Positions 52,415 to 63,487 of a DNA stretch of 64,000 nucleotides are shown here, in pieces (within the stretch, counting starts at the first letter, position 1; every line of letters begins with the position of its first letter). A model generated the notes under the pieces. That model ran no database searches. It was given only the letters and a program-made list of their open reading frames with translations, and was not told the origin of the DNA. Origin of the DNA: Nonomuraea polychroma (GTDB taxonomy: Bacteria > Actinomycetota > Actinomycetes > Streptosporangiales > Streptosporangiaceae); the NCBI RefSeq assembly GCF_004011505.1, contig NZ_SAUN01000001.1:2480001-2544000 (forward strand), read 5' to 3'. The translations under genes and the position numbers were made by a program.

Positions 52415-54436
52415 TCAGGGGGTGGTGAGGTCGAAGCGGCGTACGGTGACCGCCCCTCCGAGGGACTGGGTGGCGTAGTTGAAGATCCCGAAGCGGTAGC
52501 CCATGAAGAACTGCCAGGCGTTGTTCAATGTGAAGGCCGGGCCGAGGCTCACGAAGGTGCTGCCGTCGGTGCTGTAGGAGAAGCGGGCCTGCCTGCCGGA
52601 ACCCGGCCGGATGTCGGCGCTGACCCGCAACCAGATCCGGCCGCCCGAGATGTTCGCGCTCGCCGCCTCGGTGCCGGTGCCGGTGGTCTGCCACGAACTG
52701 TTCATGGTCAGCCCGTTGGTCATCACGACCCGGTCGACGCCGTTGTCGCGCTTGACGCCGATCCAGGCCGACTGGTCGCGCAGCATGGCCAGCCCGGCGC
52801 GGTCGCCGCCCGCCATCTGCGAGTAGTCGAGCTCGATCGTCGCCGTCGACGACGGGCCTTGGATGCGGTGGGTCAGCGTGTTACGGGCGTTGTAGAGGTC
52901 GCCTGTGACGGTCGCGGTCTGCAGACGCAGGCCGTTGCCGGTGGAGAAGCGGCTCGTGTCGGGGTTGTGGTTCCACTCCCAGCGGTGGCCGAGGCTACCC
53001 GAGGAGAAGGTGTCGGGGCCGATCATGGACGCCACGGTCCGGCTGGTCTGGATGTTCGGCTTGGGGTAGTTGACGCCCCAGCCGCCGTTGACGGTCTGCA
53101 CGGTCGGCCAGTCGTTGGTCCAGGTGATCGGTGCGAGCGCGGGGACGCGGCCGCCGGGGTAGGCGTCGACGAACGACATGTAGTACCAGTCGCCGTTCTG
53201 GGTCTGGACGAGCCCGCCCTGGTGGGGGACGCCGCCGCCGGGGATGGGGCCGGGCATGTCGAGCAGGACCTGGCGCATCTCGTACGGGCCCCATGGCGAG
53301 GTGGAGCGGAGCACGTACTGGCCGTTGGCGGGGCGGGTCAGCCAGATGTAGTAGTAACCGTTGCGCTTGTAGAAGCGGGCGCCCTCCAAGGTGCCGACGC
53401 TGCTCGGGGTCTGGAACACCTGCTGGGCGCGCACCTGGCTGAGCCCGTCGGCCGAGAGTTGGGCGACGCTGATGGTGCCGTTGCCGTAGGCGACGTACAT
53501 GGTGTCGTTGGTGTCGATCAGCAGGCCGGCGTCGTAGTAGCAGTTGTTGATCCGCGAGCGTTTGGTCCACGTGCCGTCGACGGCGGAGGCGGTGTAGACG
53601 TAGGTCCGGTTGAACTCGACGCAGCCGATCCAGTAGTAGGTGCTGTTGCTGGGCCGGTAGTTCAGGGTCGAGGCCCAGATGCCCTTCACGTACGCCCGGC
53701 CGCCGTTGAGGTCGTAGGCGCTCGAGTCGAAGTCGAGCCTCGGGACCGAATGGCCGGCGTACTCCCAGTCGACCAGGTTGTAGGAGCGCAGGATCGGCGC
53801 GCCCGGCGAATAGTGCATCGTCGAGGCCGAGTAGTAGTAGGCGTCGCCGACCCGGATGATGTCGCCGTCGGCGAAGTCCTGCCAGACGACCGGGTTGGTG
53901 TAGTTGCTGCCCGGATCAGGGTTGCTGCCGACGGGGATGAGTTGCCATTGCTGGTTGGTGCCGCCCCAGTCGTCGTACTGGACGATGTTGGCGCCGTCGG
54001 CGGTGGAGGCGCCTTGCACTTCGAGGGCTTTGTTGCTGTTGCGGTTGATCAGCCGGACGTGGCCGCCGTCGGAGTCGGCGAGTCTCCATTGCTGGTTGGC
54101 GCCGTTGTGGTCGGACCATTGGACGATGTTCGCGCCGTTGGCGGTGGAGAAGTTGTAGACGTCCAGGACCTTGCCGGAGTGCCGGGACTTCAGCCGGTAG
54201 TAGCCACCGCCGGAGTCGACGAACTGCCACTGCTGGTGGTTGCCGTTGTTGCGGGTCCACTGGGTGATCCGGCCGCCGTCGGCGGTGGACAGGTTGTACA
54301 CGTCCAAGGCCTTGCCGCTGTTGCGGTTGACCAGCACGTACCACGTGTTGGTGTCGACCGTCGCGGCCGACGCCTGGGGCGTGAGGAACACGCCCGCGAG
54401 AAGCAGTGATGAGAGAACCGCGAGCACGCGCCTCAC
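52415..54436 (-). CDS. Secreted GH43 beta-xylosidase/arabinofuranosidase with N-terminal RICIN
   Basis: 673 residues. Signal 1-25 (LTPQASAATV), RICIN about 27-165, GH43 about 175-470 and a C-terminal beta-sandwich (about 490-673) of the GH43-C2/DUF1349 kind (FSSGSLGHRWEWNHNPD onward). NPVVWQDFADGDIIRVGDAY carries the catalytic Asp base, YYDAGLLIDTND the second Asp and GTLEGARFYKRNGYYY the Glu acid. The RICIN start MRRVLAVL-type begins at GTG 54436, which overlaps the GH127 stop and has GGAGG upstream; a 420-nt open extension beyond it is a shadow of GH127. It releases xylose or arabinose from side chains. Confidence 0.9.
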   Translation of the reverse strand: MRRVLAVLSSLLLAGVFLTPQASAATVDTNTWYVLVNRNSGKALDVYNLSTADGGRITQWTRNNGNHQQWQFVDSGGGYYRLKSRHSGKVLDVYNFSTANGANIVQWSDHNGANQQWRLADSDGGHVRLINRNSNKALEVQGASTADGANIVQYDDWGGTNQQWQLIPVGSNPDPGSNYTNPVVWQDFADGDIIRVGDAYYYSASTMHYSPGAPILRSYNLVDWEYAGHSVPRLDFDSSAYDLNGGRAYVKGIWASTLNYRPSNSTYYWIGCVEFNRTYVYTASAVDGTWTKRSRINNCYYDAGLLIDTNDTMYVAYGNGTISVAQLSADGLSQVRAQQVFQTPSSVGTLEGARFYKRNGYYYIWLTRPANGQYVLRSTSPWGPYEMRQVLLDMPGPIPGGGVPHQGGLVQTQNGDWYYMSFVDAYPGGRVPALAPITWTNDWPTVQTVNGGWGVNYPKPNIQTSRTVASMIGPDTFSSGSLGHRWEWNHNPDTSRFSTGNGLRLQTATVTGDLYNARNTLTHRIQGPSSTATIELDYSQMAGGDRAGLAMLRDQSAWIGVKRDNGVDRVVMTNGLTMNSSWQTTGTGTEAASANISGGRIWLRVSADIRPGSGRQARFSYSTDGSTFVSLGPAFTLNNAWQFFMGYRFGIFNYATQSLGGAVTVRRFDLTTP

Positions 54437-57147
54437 AGGAACCTCCAGAGGTTGTTGTTCGCGCCGTTGTCGTCGGCGAGCACGACCTGCGCGCCCTGGG
54501 ACGTGCCGCCGAGGCCGAGGACCCGGCCGCCGTTGGCGCACTGGATGCGGAAGGCGGCGCCCGACCCGTAGCGCAGCCGCCAGCGGTGGTCGTTGGTGCC
54601 GTTGTCGGCCCATTGCACGACACGCGACCCGGCGGCGGTGCCCATGTTCTCCACGCCCAGCACCTTCTGGCTGTTGGAGTTGCGCAGCCTCAGGTAGCCG
54701 CCGCTGTCCACGATCGCCGTCCAGAGGTGGTCGGCGGTGCCGGTGTCGCCCCACTGGACGACGAGCGCGCCGTCGGCCGTGGACATGTCGGTGACGCCGA
54801 GGACCATCCCGGTGCCCACGTTCTGGATACGCCGCGCGCCGTTCGGCACGAACCGCCACTGGTTGTCCGGGCTGCCGTTGTCGGAGTCCTGGACCACCTG
54901 GGCGCCGTTGGCGGTCGAGCCGTTCTGGATGCCGAGCAGCTTGGAGCTGTGGACGTTGCGGATCTTGACGGAGCCGTCGCCGACGTCGGTGATCGTCCAG
55001 CGGTGGTCCGCGGTGCCGGTGTCACCCCACTGGAGCACCCGGGCGTTGTCAGCGGTCGACATGTTCTCGACGCCGAGCACCTTGCCGCTGTGCACGTTGC
55101 GGAACCGCAGGGCGCTGCCGTCGATGACCGGGACCCAGTCGTGGTCGGCGGTACCGTTGTCGGTCCACTGGAGGGCCAGGCCGCCGTCGGCCGTGGACAT
55201 GTTCTGGATGCCGAGCACCAGCCCGCTGGCCGCGTTGACCAGCCGGAAGCTCGCCGCGCCCGTGCCGCCCTGGCCACCGGTGTTCCAGTAGACGACGTAG
55301 TTGTGGTCGTGAGCGTCGTAGAAGGGGCCCAGCCGCACCGACGCTCCGTTGGCCGTGGCCGTGAAGGCCAGGGAGGAGGTGCTGGTCCGGGTGATCGAGG
55401 AGGGGGTCAGGGCAGGGGCCGACGACAGGCCGGTGTTGCCGTAGTCGCCCGACAACACGACCGGGCCGTAGGTGACGGCTTGAACGTTGGGGTTGTCGTT
55501 GGCGGCCTTCATGACCACCCGCATGGGCAGCCGCACGGTCACGGTGTCGCCCGACGCCCACGACCGGGTGAGGTCGGCGTAGGTGCCCGGCGCGGTGGCG
55601 ATGTTCTGCTGGACGCCGTTGACGCTGATCGTCGCGCCCTGGGTCCAGGCCGGGATGCGGATGCGCATCGTCCACGATCCGCTCACGTTGCCGGTGACCT
55701 GCAGCGACGTGGTGTCGCCGGCCGGGTAGGAGGTTGTCTGGGTGACCGTGATGCCGCGCTGGCTCCAGTTGAGCGTGGAGGGCGTGAACAGGTTCACGAA
55801 CAGGGTGGTGCCGTTGTGGAAGTAGATCGAGTCCATCAGCTTGGTGTTGGTCTCGATCCCGGTGCCCTGGCAGCACCAGAAGGAGTTGTAGTCCGTGCTC
55901 CAGGTGCCGCCGCCCCAGGCCGGGCCGACGCCCCGGCGTCCGCCGGGGTTGAGCGGCGTGAAGTAGGTGACGTGCCCGCGTGCGTCAGCCGGGTTCTGCT
56001 GCCCGATCAGATGGTTGAGCAGGGCGTTCTCGTAATAGTCGAAGTAGTCGGCCCGGGTCGGCGACAGCAGCCACAGCTCCCGGGTCAGCTTGAGCATGTT
56101 GTAGGTGTTGCACGCCTCGCCGGTGTCCCTGGTCAGGTGGGCGGCGATCGCGTTGGGGGCGCGGAAGTGCTCGGCCTGGCTGTTGGAGCCGTTCGCGTAC
56201 GTGTGCGCGCCGACGGTGATGGACCAGGCGTTGGCGGCGATGTCGCGGTAACGGGTGGTGCCCGTCGCCTTGTACTCCCGGGCCGCCCCGATCCACTTGG
56301 GCACCTGCGTGTTGGCGTGCAACCCGTTGAGCCGGTCCTGGCCTGCGGCCAGCGGGTCGAACACGGCCGCGTGGTCGAACCGCTGGGCCGTGGTCAGCCA
56401 GCGGGAGTCGCCGGTCATCTGGTACAGGTCCGTCAGCACGGCGTTCATGCCGCCGAACTCGGTGCCGAGCATGGCCTGCATCTGGCTTGAGCTGAGTCGC
56501 GACGTGCGGGCGTCCACCCATCCGGCCAGGGCCAGCAGCACGGTCCGGGCCTGGGTGTTGCCGATCAGCCGCCAGACGTCCAGCAGCCCGGCCAGGGTCT
56601 TGTGGATGCAGTAGTACGGCACGTTGCCGTTGGTCAGGGTGCGGTTCTCCACGGCCGTGATGTCCGACTCGGGGAAACCGGACAGGTAGCCGCTGGTGAA
56701 TCCGGCGGCGCCGTTGTTCGCCTGACATCGGGCCAGCTCGGCCACCATGTAGTTCGCCTTGTCCCGGCAGGTGGTGTCGCCGAGCACGGCGTAGGCCTGC
56801 GCCCACGCCGTCAGGAAATGGCCCTGCATGTGGGATCGGAACGGGAAGCTCGGCGCGTCCCAGCCGCCGTTGGCCGCCGCGCCGTTGGTGGACAGCCGGT
56901 GGTTGGCCCGGAAGACGTACAGCAGCCGATCGACATCGACGAAGCGCAGGTAGTTGAGAGTGCGGTTCTGGTTGTCCAGCAGGCGGCCGGAGGTCAGCCG
57001 GACCTGGCCGAGGTCGAACTCGTAAGCCGAGACGCCGATGTCGGATCTGGCCCAGGGGAGTGCGGCCAGAGCGGGGGATATGCCGGCGACCGAGAGCGCG
57101 GCGGTCGCGCCTGATACCTGAAAAAGCTGACGACGGCTCAAGGACAT
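54433..57147 (-). CDS. Secreted GH127 beta-L-arabinofuranosidase with RICIN-like domain
   Basis: 904 residues. MSLSRRQLFQVSG begins a Tat signal (cleavage about 29). The GH127/DUF1680 domain spans about 33-620: DIGVSAYEFDLGQVRL, GWDAPSFPFRSHMQGHFLTA, FGGMNAVLTDLY, EACNTYNMLKLTRELW and NSFWCCQGTGIE. In this family a Zn-bound Cys is the nucleophile; the CC pair is at 425-426. The C-terminal 270 residues are two lectin-like trefoils with repeated VLQWxDxGTADHxW motifs. It opens the GH127-GH43-GH62 operon. ATG 57147 has AAGGAG upstream; an earlier ATG lacks a signal. Confidence 0.92.
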   Translation of the reverse strand: MSLSRRQLFQVSGATAALSVAGISPALAALPWARSDIGVSAYEFDLGQVRLTSGRLLDNQNRTLNYLRFVDVDRLLYVFRANHRLSTNGAAANGGWDAPSFPFRSHMQGHFLTAWAQAYAVLGDTTCRDKANYMVAELARCQANNGAAGFTSGYLSGFPESDITAVENRTLTNGNVPYYCIHKTLAGLLDVWRLIGNTQARTVLLALAGWVDARTSRLSSSQMQAMLGTEFGGMNAVLTDLYQMTGDSRWLTTAQRFDHAAVFDPLAAGQDRLNGLHANTQVPKWIGAAREYKATGTTRYRDIAANAWSITVGAHTYANGSNSQAEHFRAPNAIAAHLTRDTGEACNTYNMLKLTRELWLLSPTRADYFDYYENALLNHLIGQQNPADARGHVTYFTPLNPGGRRGVGPAWGGGTWSTDYNSFWCCQGTGIETNTKLMDSIYFHNGTTLFVNLFTPSTLNWSQRGITVTQTTSYPAGDTTSLQVTGNVSGSWTMRIRIPAWTQGATISVNGVQQNIATAPGTYADLTRSWASGDTVTVRLPMRVVMKAANDNPNVQAVTYGPVVLSGDYGNTGLSSAPALTPSSITRTSTSSLAFTATANGASVRLGPFYDAHDHNYVVYWNTGGQGGTGAASFRLVNAASGLVLGIQNMSTADGGLALQWTDNGTADHDWVPVIDGSALRFRNVHSGKVLGVENMSTADNARVLQWGDTGTADHRWTITDVGDGSVKIRNVHSSKLLGIQNGSTANGAQVVQDSDNGSPDNQWRFVPNGARRIQNVGTGMVLGVTDMSTADGALVVQWGDTGTADHLWTAIVDSGGYLRLRNSNSQKVLGVENMGTAAGSRVVQWADNGTNDHRWRLRYGSGAAFRIQCANGGRVLGLGGTSQGAQVVLADDNGANNNLWRFL

Positions 57148-57267
57148 GCCGAGCTCCTTGGATATGGGGGGCGATGACCGGCCACCGCCGGTCACGTGTT
57201 CACCGGGTCAGGCACTCGGAGAGGCCGCCCATGGGTGTCGGCGCGGAGACGCCGCTCTCGGACGATC

Positions 57268-57281
57268 TGTTAGCGTTCACA
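57268..57281. promoter_or_regulatory. Imperfect LacI-type operator
   Basis: TGTTAGCGTTCACA, matching the perfect site at 57494 in 12 of 14 positions, 120 bp before the GH127 start. Confidence 0.55.
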
Positions 57282-57493
57282 TTTCGCTGGTGAGATCGCT
57301 CAGATCGGGGTCTTGGCGGTCGCGGCGCTCGACGAGGACCTGGTCGGGTGGACGCGATGCGCATGGAGCCGTTGACCGATATGGAGCTGTGGCGACCATG
57401 GCATACCAGCGAACGGTGTGTCCTGCGCCGTCGCCGGGGATGAGGGGGGACATCCAGGGCTCCTTGACTAGATCGCAGATGGGCCACGAAACC

Positions 57494-57507
57494 TGTTAGC
57501 GCTAACA
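57494..57507. promoter_or_regulatory. Perfect LacI-type operator TGTTAGCGCTAACA
   Basis: 14-bp perfect palindrome with central CG, about 350 bp upstream of GH127. With the site at 57268 it could allow DNA looping by a LacI-type repressor. Confidence 0.75.
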
Positions 57508-57685
57508 ACGGATCCTGCAGAGAGCTGTGTGGCCTCCTCCGTTGAGCGCGTTGTCGCGGAGTACATCCGACGATCCGGCCCGGCGTCAACGAGGGAGACC
57601 CCTCGCCGACCTGGGCGTTGCCATCGGAACGCCTTCCCGCCTGGAGTTTTGCCTCCAAGGAGATCGCGCCGCACTGCTCGTGCAA

Positions 57686-57698
57686 GTGAAAGTTTCAC
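57686..57698. promoter_or_regulatory. GTGAAAGTTTCAC palindrome
   Basis: 13-bp odd-centred perfect palindrome of the GAAASTTTC class, followed at once by an AAGTTACCC-N10-GGGTAATTT dyad (57701-57728). Confidence 0.5.
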
Positions 57699-57900
57699 AG
57701 AAGTTACCCCTTGGCAATAGGGTAATTTGCGACCGATCAAGAGTTAAGTTGCTGCCTCGGAGTCGTGGCCATGCGACATAGGCGCAGTCGCCTTCGGCCT
57801 GGCACCGGCCTCAACCGCCGCTCGTTACCGTCGGCCGAATCCCCGCGGGAGATGAGTGCCACGGCCGCTGGACCGCTTGGGAGTGTGAGAAACCGTTATT

Positions 57901-57935
57901 GAGCCACGCCCGGCCGCTTCGGACGGGCGTGGCTC
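57901..57935. terminator. Hairpin 1 after GH10
   Basis: GAGCCACGCCCG and CGGGCGTGGCTC form a perfect 12-bp stem with an 11-nt loop. Confidence 0.8.
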
Positions 57936-57936
57936 A

Positions 57937-57972
57937 CCCTCCCTCGGTCTCCCCACCGGGGCCGAGGGAGGG
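57937..57972. terminator. Hairpin 2 after GH10
   Basis: CCCTCCCTCGG and CCGAGGGAGGG form a perfect 11-bp stem one base after hairpin 1: a tandem terminator about 80 bp past the xylanase stop. Confidence 0.78.
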
Positions 57973-58050
57973 TCGCACCGGGGGTGCGGTCAGCAGGTGG
58001 AGCGGTTCTGGGTCAGCAGGCCCAGGCCCCAGGTGAGCAGTCGGTGAAGC

Positions 58051-59532
<1,482 letters not shown>

Positions 59533-59684
59533 TCATGGGGAAGGGTTCGTGCGGGACACAGCCGCGGGACCCGACACCGCGCCCCGGTCGGGACGCACAC
59601 CACAGGCGTCGGGACGGCAGTCCCCCTGCTGAGCACCACCGAGCCGGTAGGGGAGATCACCTCGGGCACTCAGTGTGGGAAGCT

Positions 59685-59723
59685 CACCGAAAATTGTCAA
59701 GGATAGAGTGAAAATTTTCGGTG
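59685..59723. promoter_or_regulatory. Long inverted repeat CACCGAAAATT / AATTTTCGGTG
   Basis: Perfect 11-bp arms separated by 17 bp, unusually AT-rich for this DNA, about 175 bp from the xylanase start. It could be an operator or promoter-proximal stem. Confidence 0.5.
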
Positions 59724-59813
59724 GCGCCTATCCTGCCTGCATCGCTTGTGCTGGCTCAAGGTGTGAATTGAGGCCCTTGAAAGTTTCGGTGGAGCTCTTC
59801 GGGTGGAGTTCGA

Positions 59814-59826
59814 ATGAAAGTTTCAT
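59814..59826. promoter_or_regulatory. ATGAAAGTTTCAT palindrome
   Basis: 13-bp odd-centred perfect palindrome; a weaker TGAAAGTTTCG copy lies 36 bp upstream at 59778-59788. Confidence 0.5.
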
Positions 59827-60009
59827 GGCGACGCTCTCCGCTGGTCGACTGCGGTCAGGCTCGGAAATCCGAGGTGAGCGCGCTCGGGTGCCGCCTCCGC
59901 CGGCCCTCTGCACGTTAAGGCGCTCTTGACAGTACCTTTCTGCCTCGTGTTTGCTCCGTCCCGCCACCACCTCCACCGGCCCTAGAGGGAGCTCGACCAG
60001 GCCAGCAGT

Positions 60010-61371
<1,362 letters not shown>

Positions 61372-61417
61372 CACACCGCGGCTCGCACCCATGCCGGCCC
61401 GACTTCGGAAGGTGACC

Positions 61418-63274
61418 ATGAAAGTCGCATCCCCCCTTCGGTTCGGCGTCATGGCGAGGCTCGGCGTCATGGCGAGGCTCGGTGTGCTGGCGATCGTGGC
61501 GCTGCTCTGCGCCGTGACGGTGATCCCGGGCACGGCCAGGGCGGACAATCCGATCGTCCAGACGATCTATACCGCCGACCCCGCTCCACTGGTGCACAAC
61601 GGCCGGGTGTACCTCTACACGGGACACGACGAGGACGGCTCGACGTACTTCACCATGAAGGAGTGGCGGGTCTGGTCGTCCGCGGACATGGTGAACTGGA
61701 CCGACCACGGCTCGCCGATGAGCGTCGCCACCTTCAGCTGGGCGAGCGCGGACGCGTGGGCGGGCCAGGCCGTCTACAGGAACGGCAAGTTCTACTGGTA
61801 CGTACCGGTGAAAGACCGGGCGAGCGGCCAGATGGCCATCGGCGTCGGGGTCTCGAACAGCCCCACCGGGCCGTTCACCGACGCCATCGGGCGCCCGCTG
61901 GTCAGGAACGGTGAGATCGACCCCACGGTCTTCATCGACGACAACGGGCAGGCCTACCTGTACTGGGGTAATCCGAATCTGTGGTACGTCAGGCTCAACG
62001 CCGACATGATCTCGTACTCGGGCAGCCCCACCCAGATCCCGCTCACCACCGCTGGCTTCGGCACCCGAACCGGCAACACGAGCCGTCCGACCCTGTACGA
62101 AGAGGGGCCCTGGGTCTACAAGCGCAACGGCCTCTACTACAACGTCTTCGCGGCGAAATGCTGCTCGGAGTTCATCGGTTACTCGACGGCCCCCGGCCCC
62201 ACCGGGCCCTGGACCTACCGCGGGACGGTCATGCCCACGCAGGGCAGCAGCTTCACGAACCACCCCGGAATCATCGACTTCAACGGCGGGTCCTACTTCT
62301 TCTACCACAACGGCGCCCTGCCGGGCGGTGGCGGCTTCACCCGCTCGGTGGCCGTGGAGAAGTTCAGCTACAACGCCGACGGAACCATCCCCACGATCAA
62401 CATGACCACGACCGGAGCGCCCCAGGTGGGCACGTTGAACCCCTACGTACGCCAGGAGGCCGAGTCGATCGCCTGGGAGTCCGGCGTGGAGACCGAACCC
62501 TCCAGCGAGGGCGGCATGAACGTCGGCTGGATCGAGAACGGCGACTACATCAAGGTCAAGGGCGTCGCCTTCGGCTCCGGCGCGACGTCCTTCAGCGCAC
62601 GGGTGGCCTCCGCGACCAGCGGCGGCCGGATCGAGCTCCACCTCGACGGCGTCAACGGCACGCTGGTGGGGACCTGCACCGTGCCGGGGACCGGCGGCTG
62701 GCAGACGTGGACGACCGTCACCTGCCCGGTGAACGGCGCGACGGGCACCCACGACCTGTATTTCAAGTACACCGGCGGGAGCGGCAACCTGTTCAACGTC
62801 AACTGGTGGCAGTTCACCGGCGGCCCCGCAACCGGTGGGAACCTGCTGACCAACGGCGACATGGAGAGCGGCACGACGGGCTGGGGTGCGTCCGGCGGAG
62901 CCCTGTCGTCCGTCACCGACCCGGTGCACGGCGGCGCGCGGGCGCTGTCCATCACCGGGCGCACGGCGTCATGGAATGGCACCACCCAGGATGTGACCAC
63001 CAAGCTCACCAACGGCAAGAGCTACACCACGAGCGTCTGGGTGCGGTCGCAGAGCGGCACGCCCAGCGCGAAGGCGACCCTGGCGGTCACCGCCAACGGC
63101 ACGACGAGCTATCTCCAGCTCACACCGGTGACGGCGGTGAACTCCGGCGGCTGGACCCAGCTCACCGGCACGGCGACCGTGTCATGGAGCGGAACGCTGA
63201 CCGGCGCCACCTTCTACGTCGAGACGGCCGCGGGCACCGACGGCTTCTCCATCGACGACGCCTCATTCCAGTAG
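61418..63274 (+). CDS. Secreted GH43 enzyme with CBM6 and C-terminal carbohydrate-binding-like domain
   Basis: 618 residues. The signal peptide (about 1-42, GTARADNP) contains an 18-bp tandem duplication. GH43 about 45-330: TADPAPLVHNGRVYLYTGHD with the catalytic Asp, DPTVFIDDNGQAYLYWGN and RPTLYEEGPWVYKRNGLYY with the Glu. CBM6 about 345-475 (VRQEAESIAWESGVET, GWIENGDYIKVKGV). The C-terminal 130 residues resemble CBM4_9 (NLLTNGDMESGTTGWGASGG, SYTTSVWVRSQSG). It probably releases arabinose or xylose from arabinoxylan. I use ATG 61418 with GGAAGG upstream; ATG 61391 is an alternative. No RICIN, unlike its neighbours. Confidence 0.9.
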   Translation: MKVASPLRFGVMARLGVMARLGVLAIVALLCAVTVIPGTARADNPIVQTIYTADPAPLVHNGRVYLYTGHDEDGSTYFTMKEWRVWSSADMVNWTDHGSPMSVATFSWASADAWAGQAVYRNGKFYWYVPVKDRASGQMAIGVGVSNSPTGPFTDAIGRPLVRNGEIDPTVFIDDNGQAYLYWGNPNLWYVRLNADMISYSGSPTQIPLTTAGFGTRTGNTSRPTLYEEGPWVYKRNGLYYNVFAAKCCSEFIGYSTAPGPTGPWTYRGTVMPTQGSSFTNHPGIIDFNGGSYFFYHNGALPGGGGFTRSVAVEKFSYNADGTIPTINMTTTGAPQVGTLNPYVRQEAESIAWESGVETEPSSEGGMNVGWIENGDYIKVKGVAFGSGATSFSARVASATSGGRIELHLDGVNGTLVGTCTVPGTGGWQTWTTVTCPVNGATGTHDLYFKYTGGSGNLFNVNWWQFTGGPATGGNLLTNGDMESGTTGWGASGGALSSVTDPVHGGARALSITGRTASWNGTTQDVTTKLTNGKSYTTSVWVRSQSGTPSAKATLAVTANGTTSYLQLTPVTAVNSGGWTQLTGTATVSWSGTLTGATFYVETAAGTDGFSIDDASFQ

Positions 63275-63433
63275 TCCCAAGCCGGCTGTCGCGCACGCGC
63301 CGCTCCGGCACGACCACCGACCACGCGGTCGCGGCAGGAGGCGGCGCGATCGCCCGGGTGAGGGCCGTCACGACTCGGCTCCGACCCGCGCATGCCGGCC
63401 GACCGACACTCCCGCCTCATCAGGAGGACGTGA

Positions 63434-63487
63434 ATGGCTTCTCTGTCCAGATGCATCGGTATCCGCACCACGAGCGAGGTCATGTGA
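63434..63487 (+). CDS. 17-codon leader ORF coupled to the esterase
   Basis: Starts at ATG 63434 after a perfect AGGAGG (63422-63427) and encodes MASLSRCIGIRTTSEVM, ending in TGA that overlaps the esterase ATG (TGATG). The peptide shows no known family. The esterase itself has no other visible Shine-Dalgarno, so its translation may depend on this leader. Confidence 0.45.
   Translation: MASLSRCIGIRTTSEVM

Larger units (their letters stand above)
57148..58050. other. 903-bp gap: GH127 control region and xylanase terminators
   Basis: No credible gene. Contains LacI-type sites (57268-57281, 57494-57507), a GTGAAAGTTTCAC palindrome (57686-57698), an AAGTTACCC/GGGTAATTT dyad (57701-57728) and two hairpins (57901-57972). 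Confidence 0.7.

Noticed and set aside
57529..57720. 63-codon ORF between GH127 and GH10
   Set aside because: Arg-rich, no family resemblance, no ribosome-binding site, and it spans regulatory palindromes.
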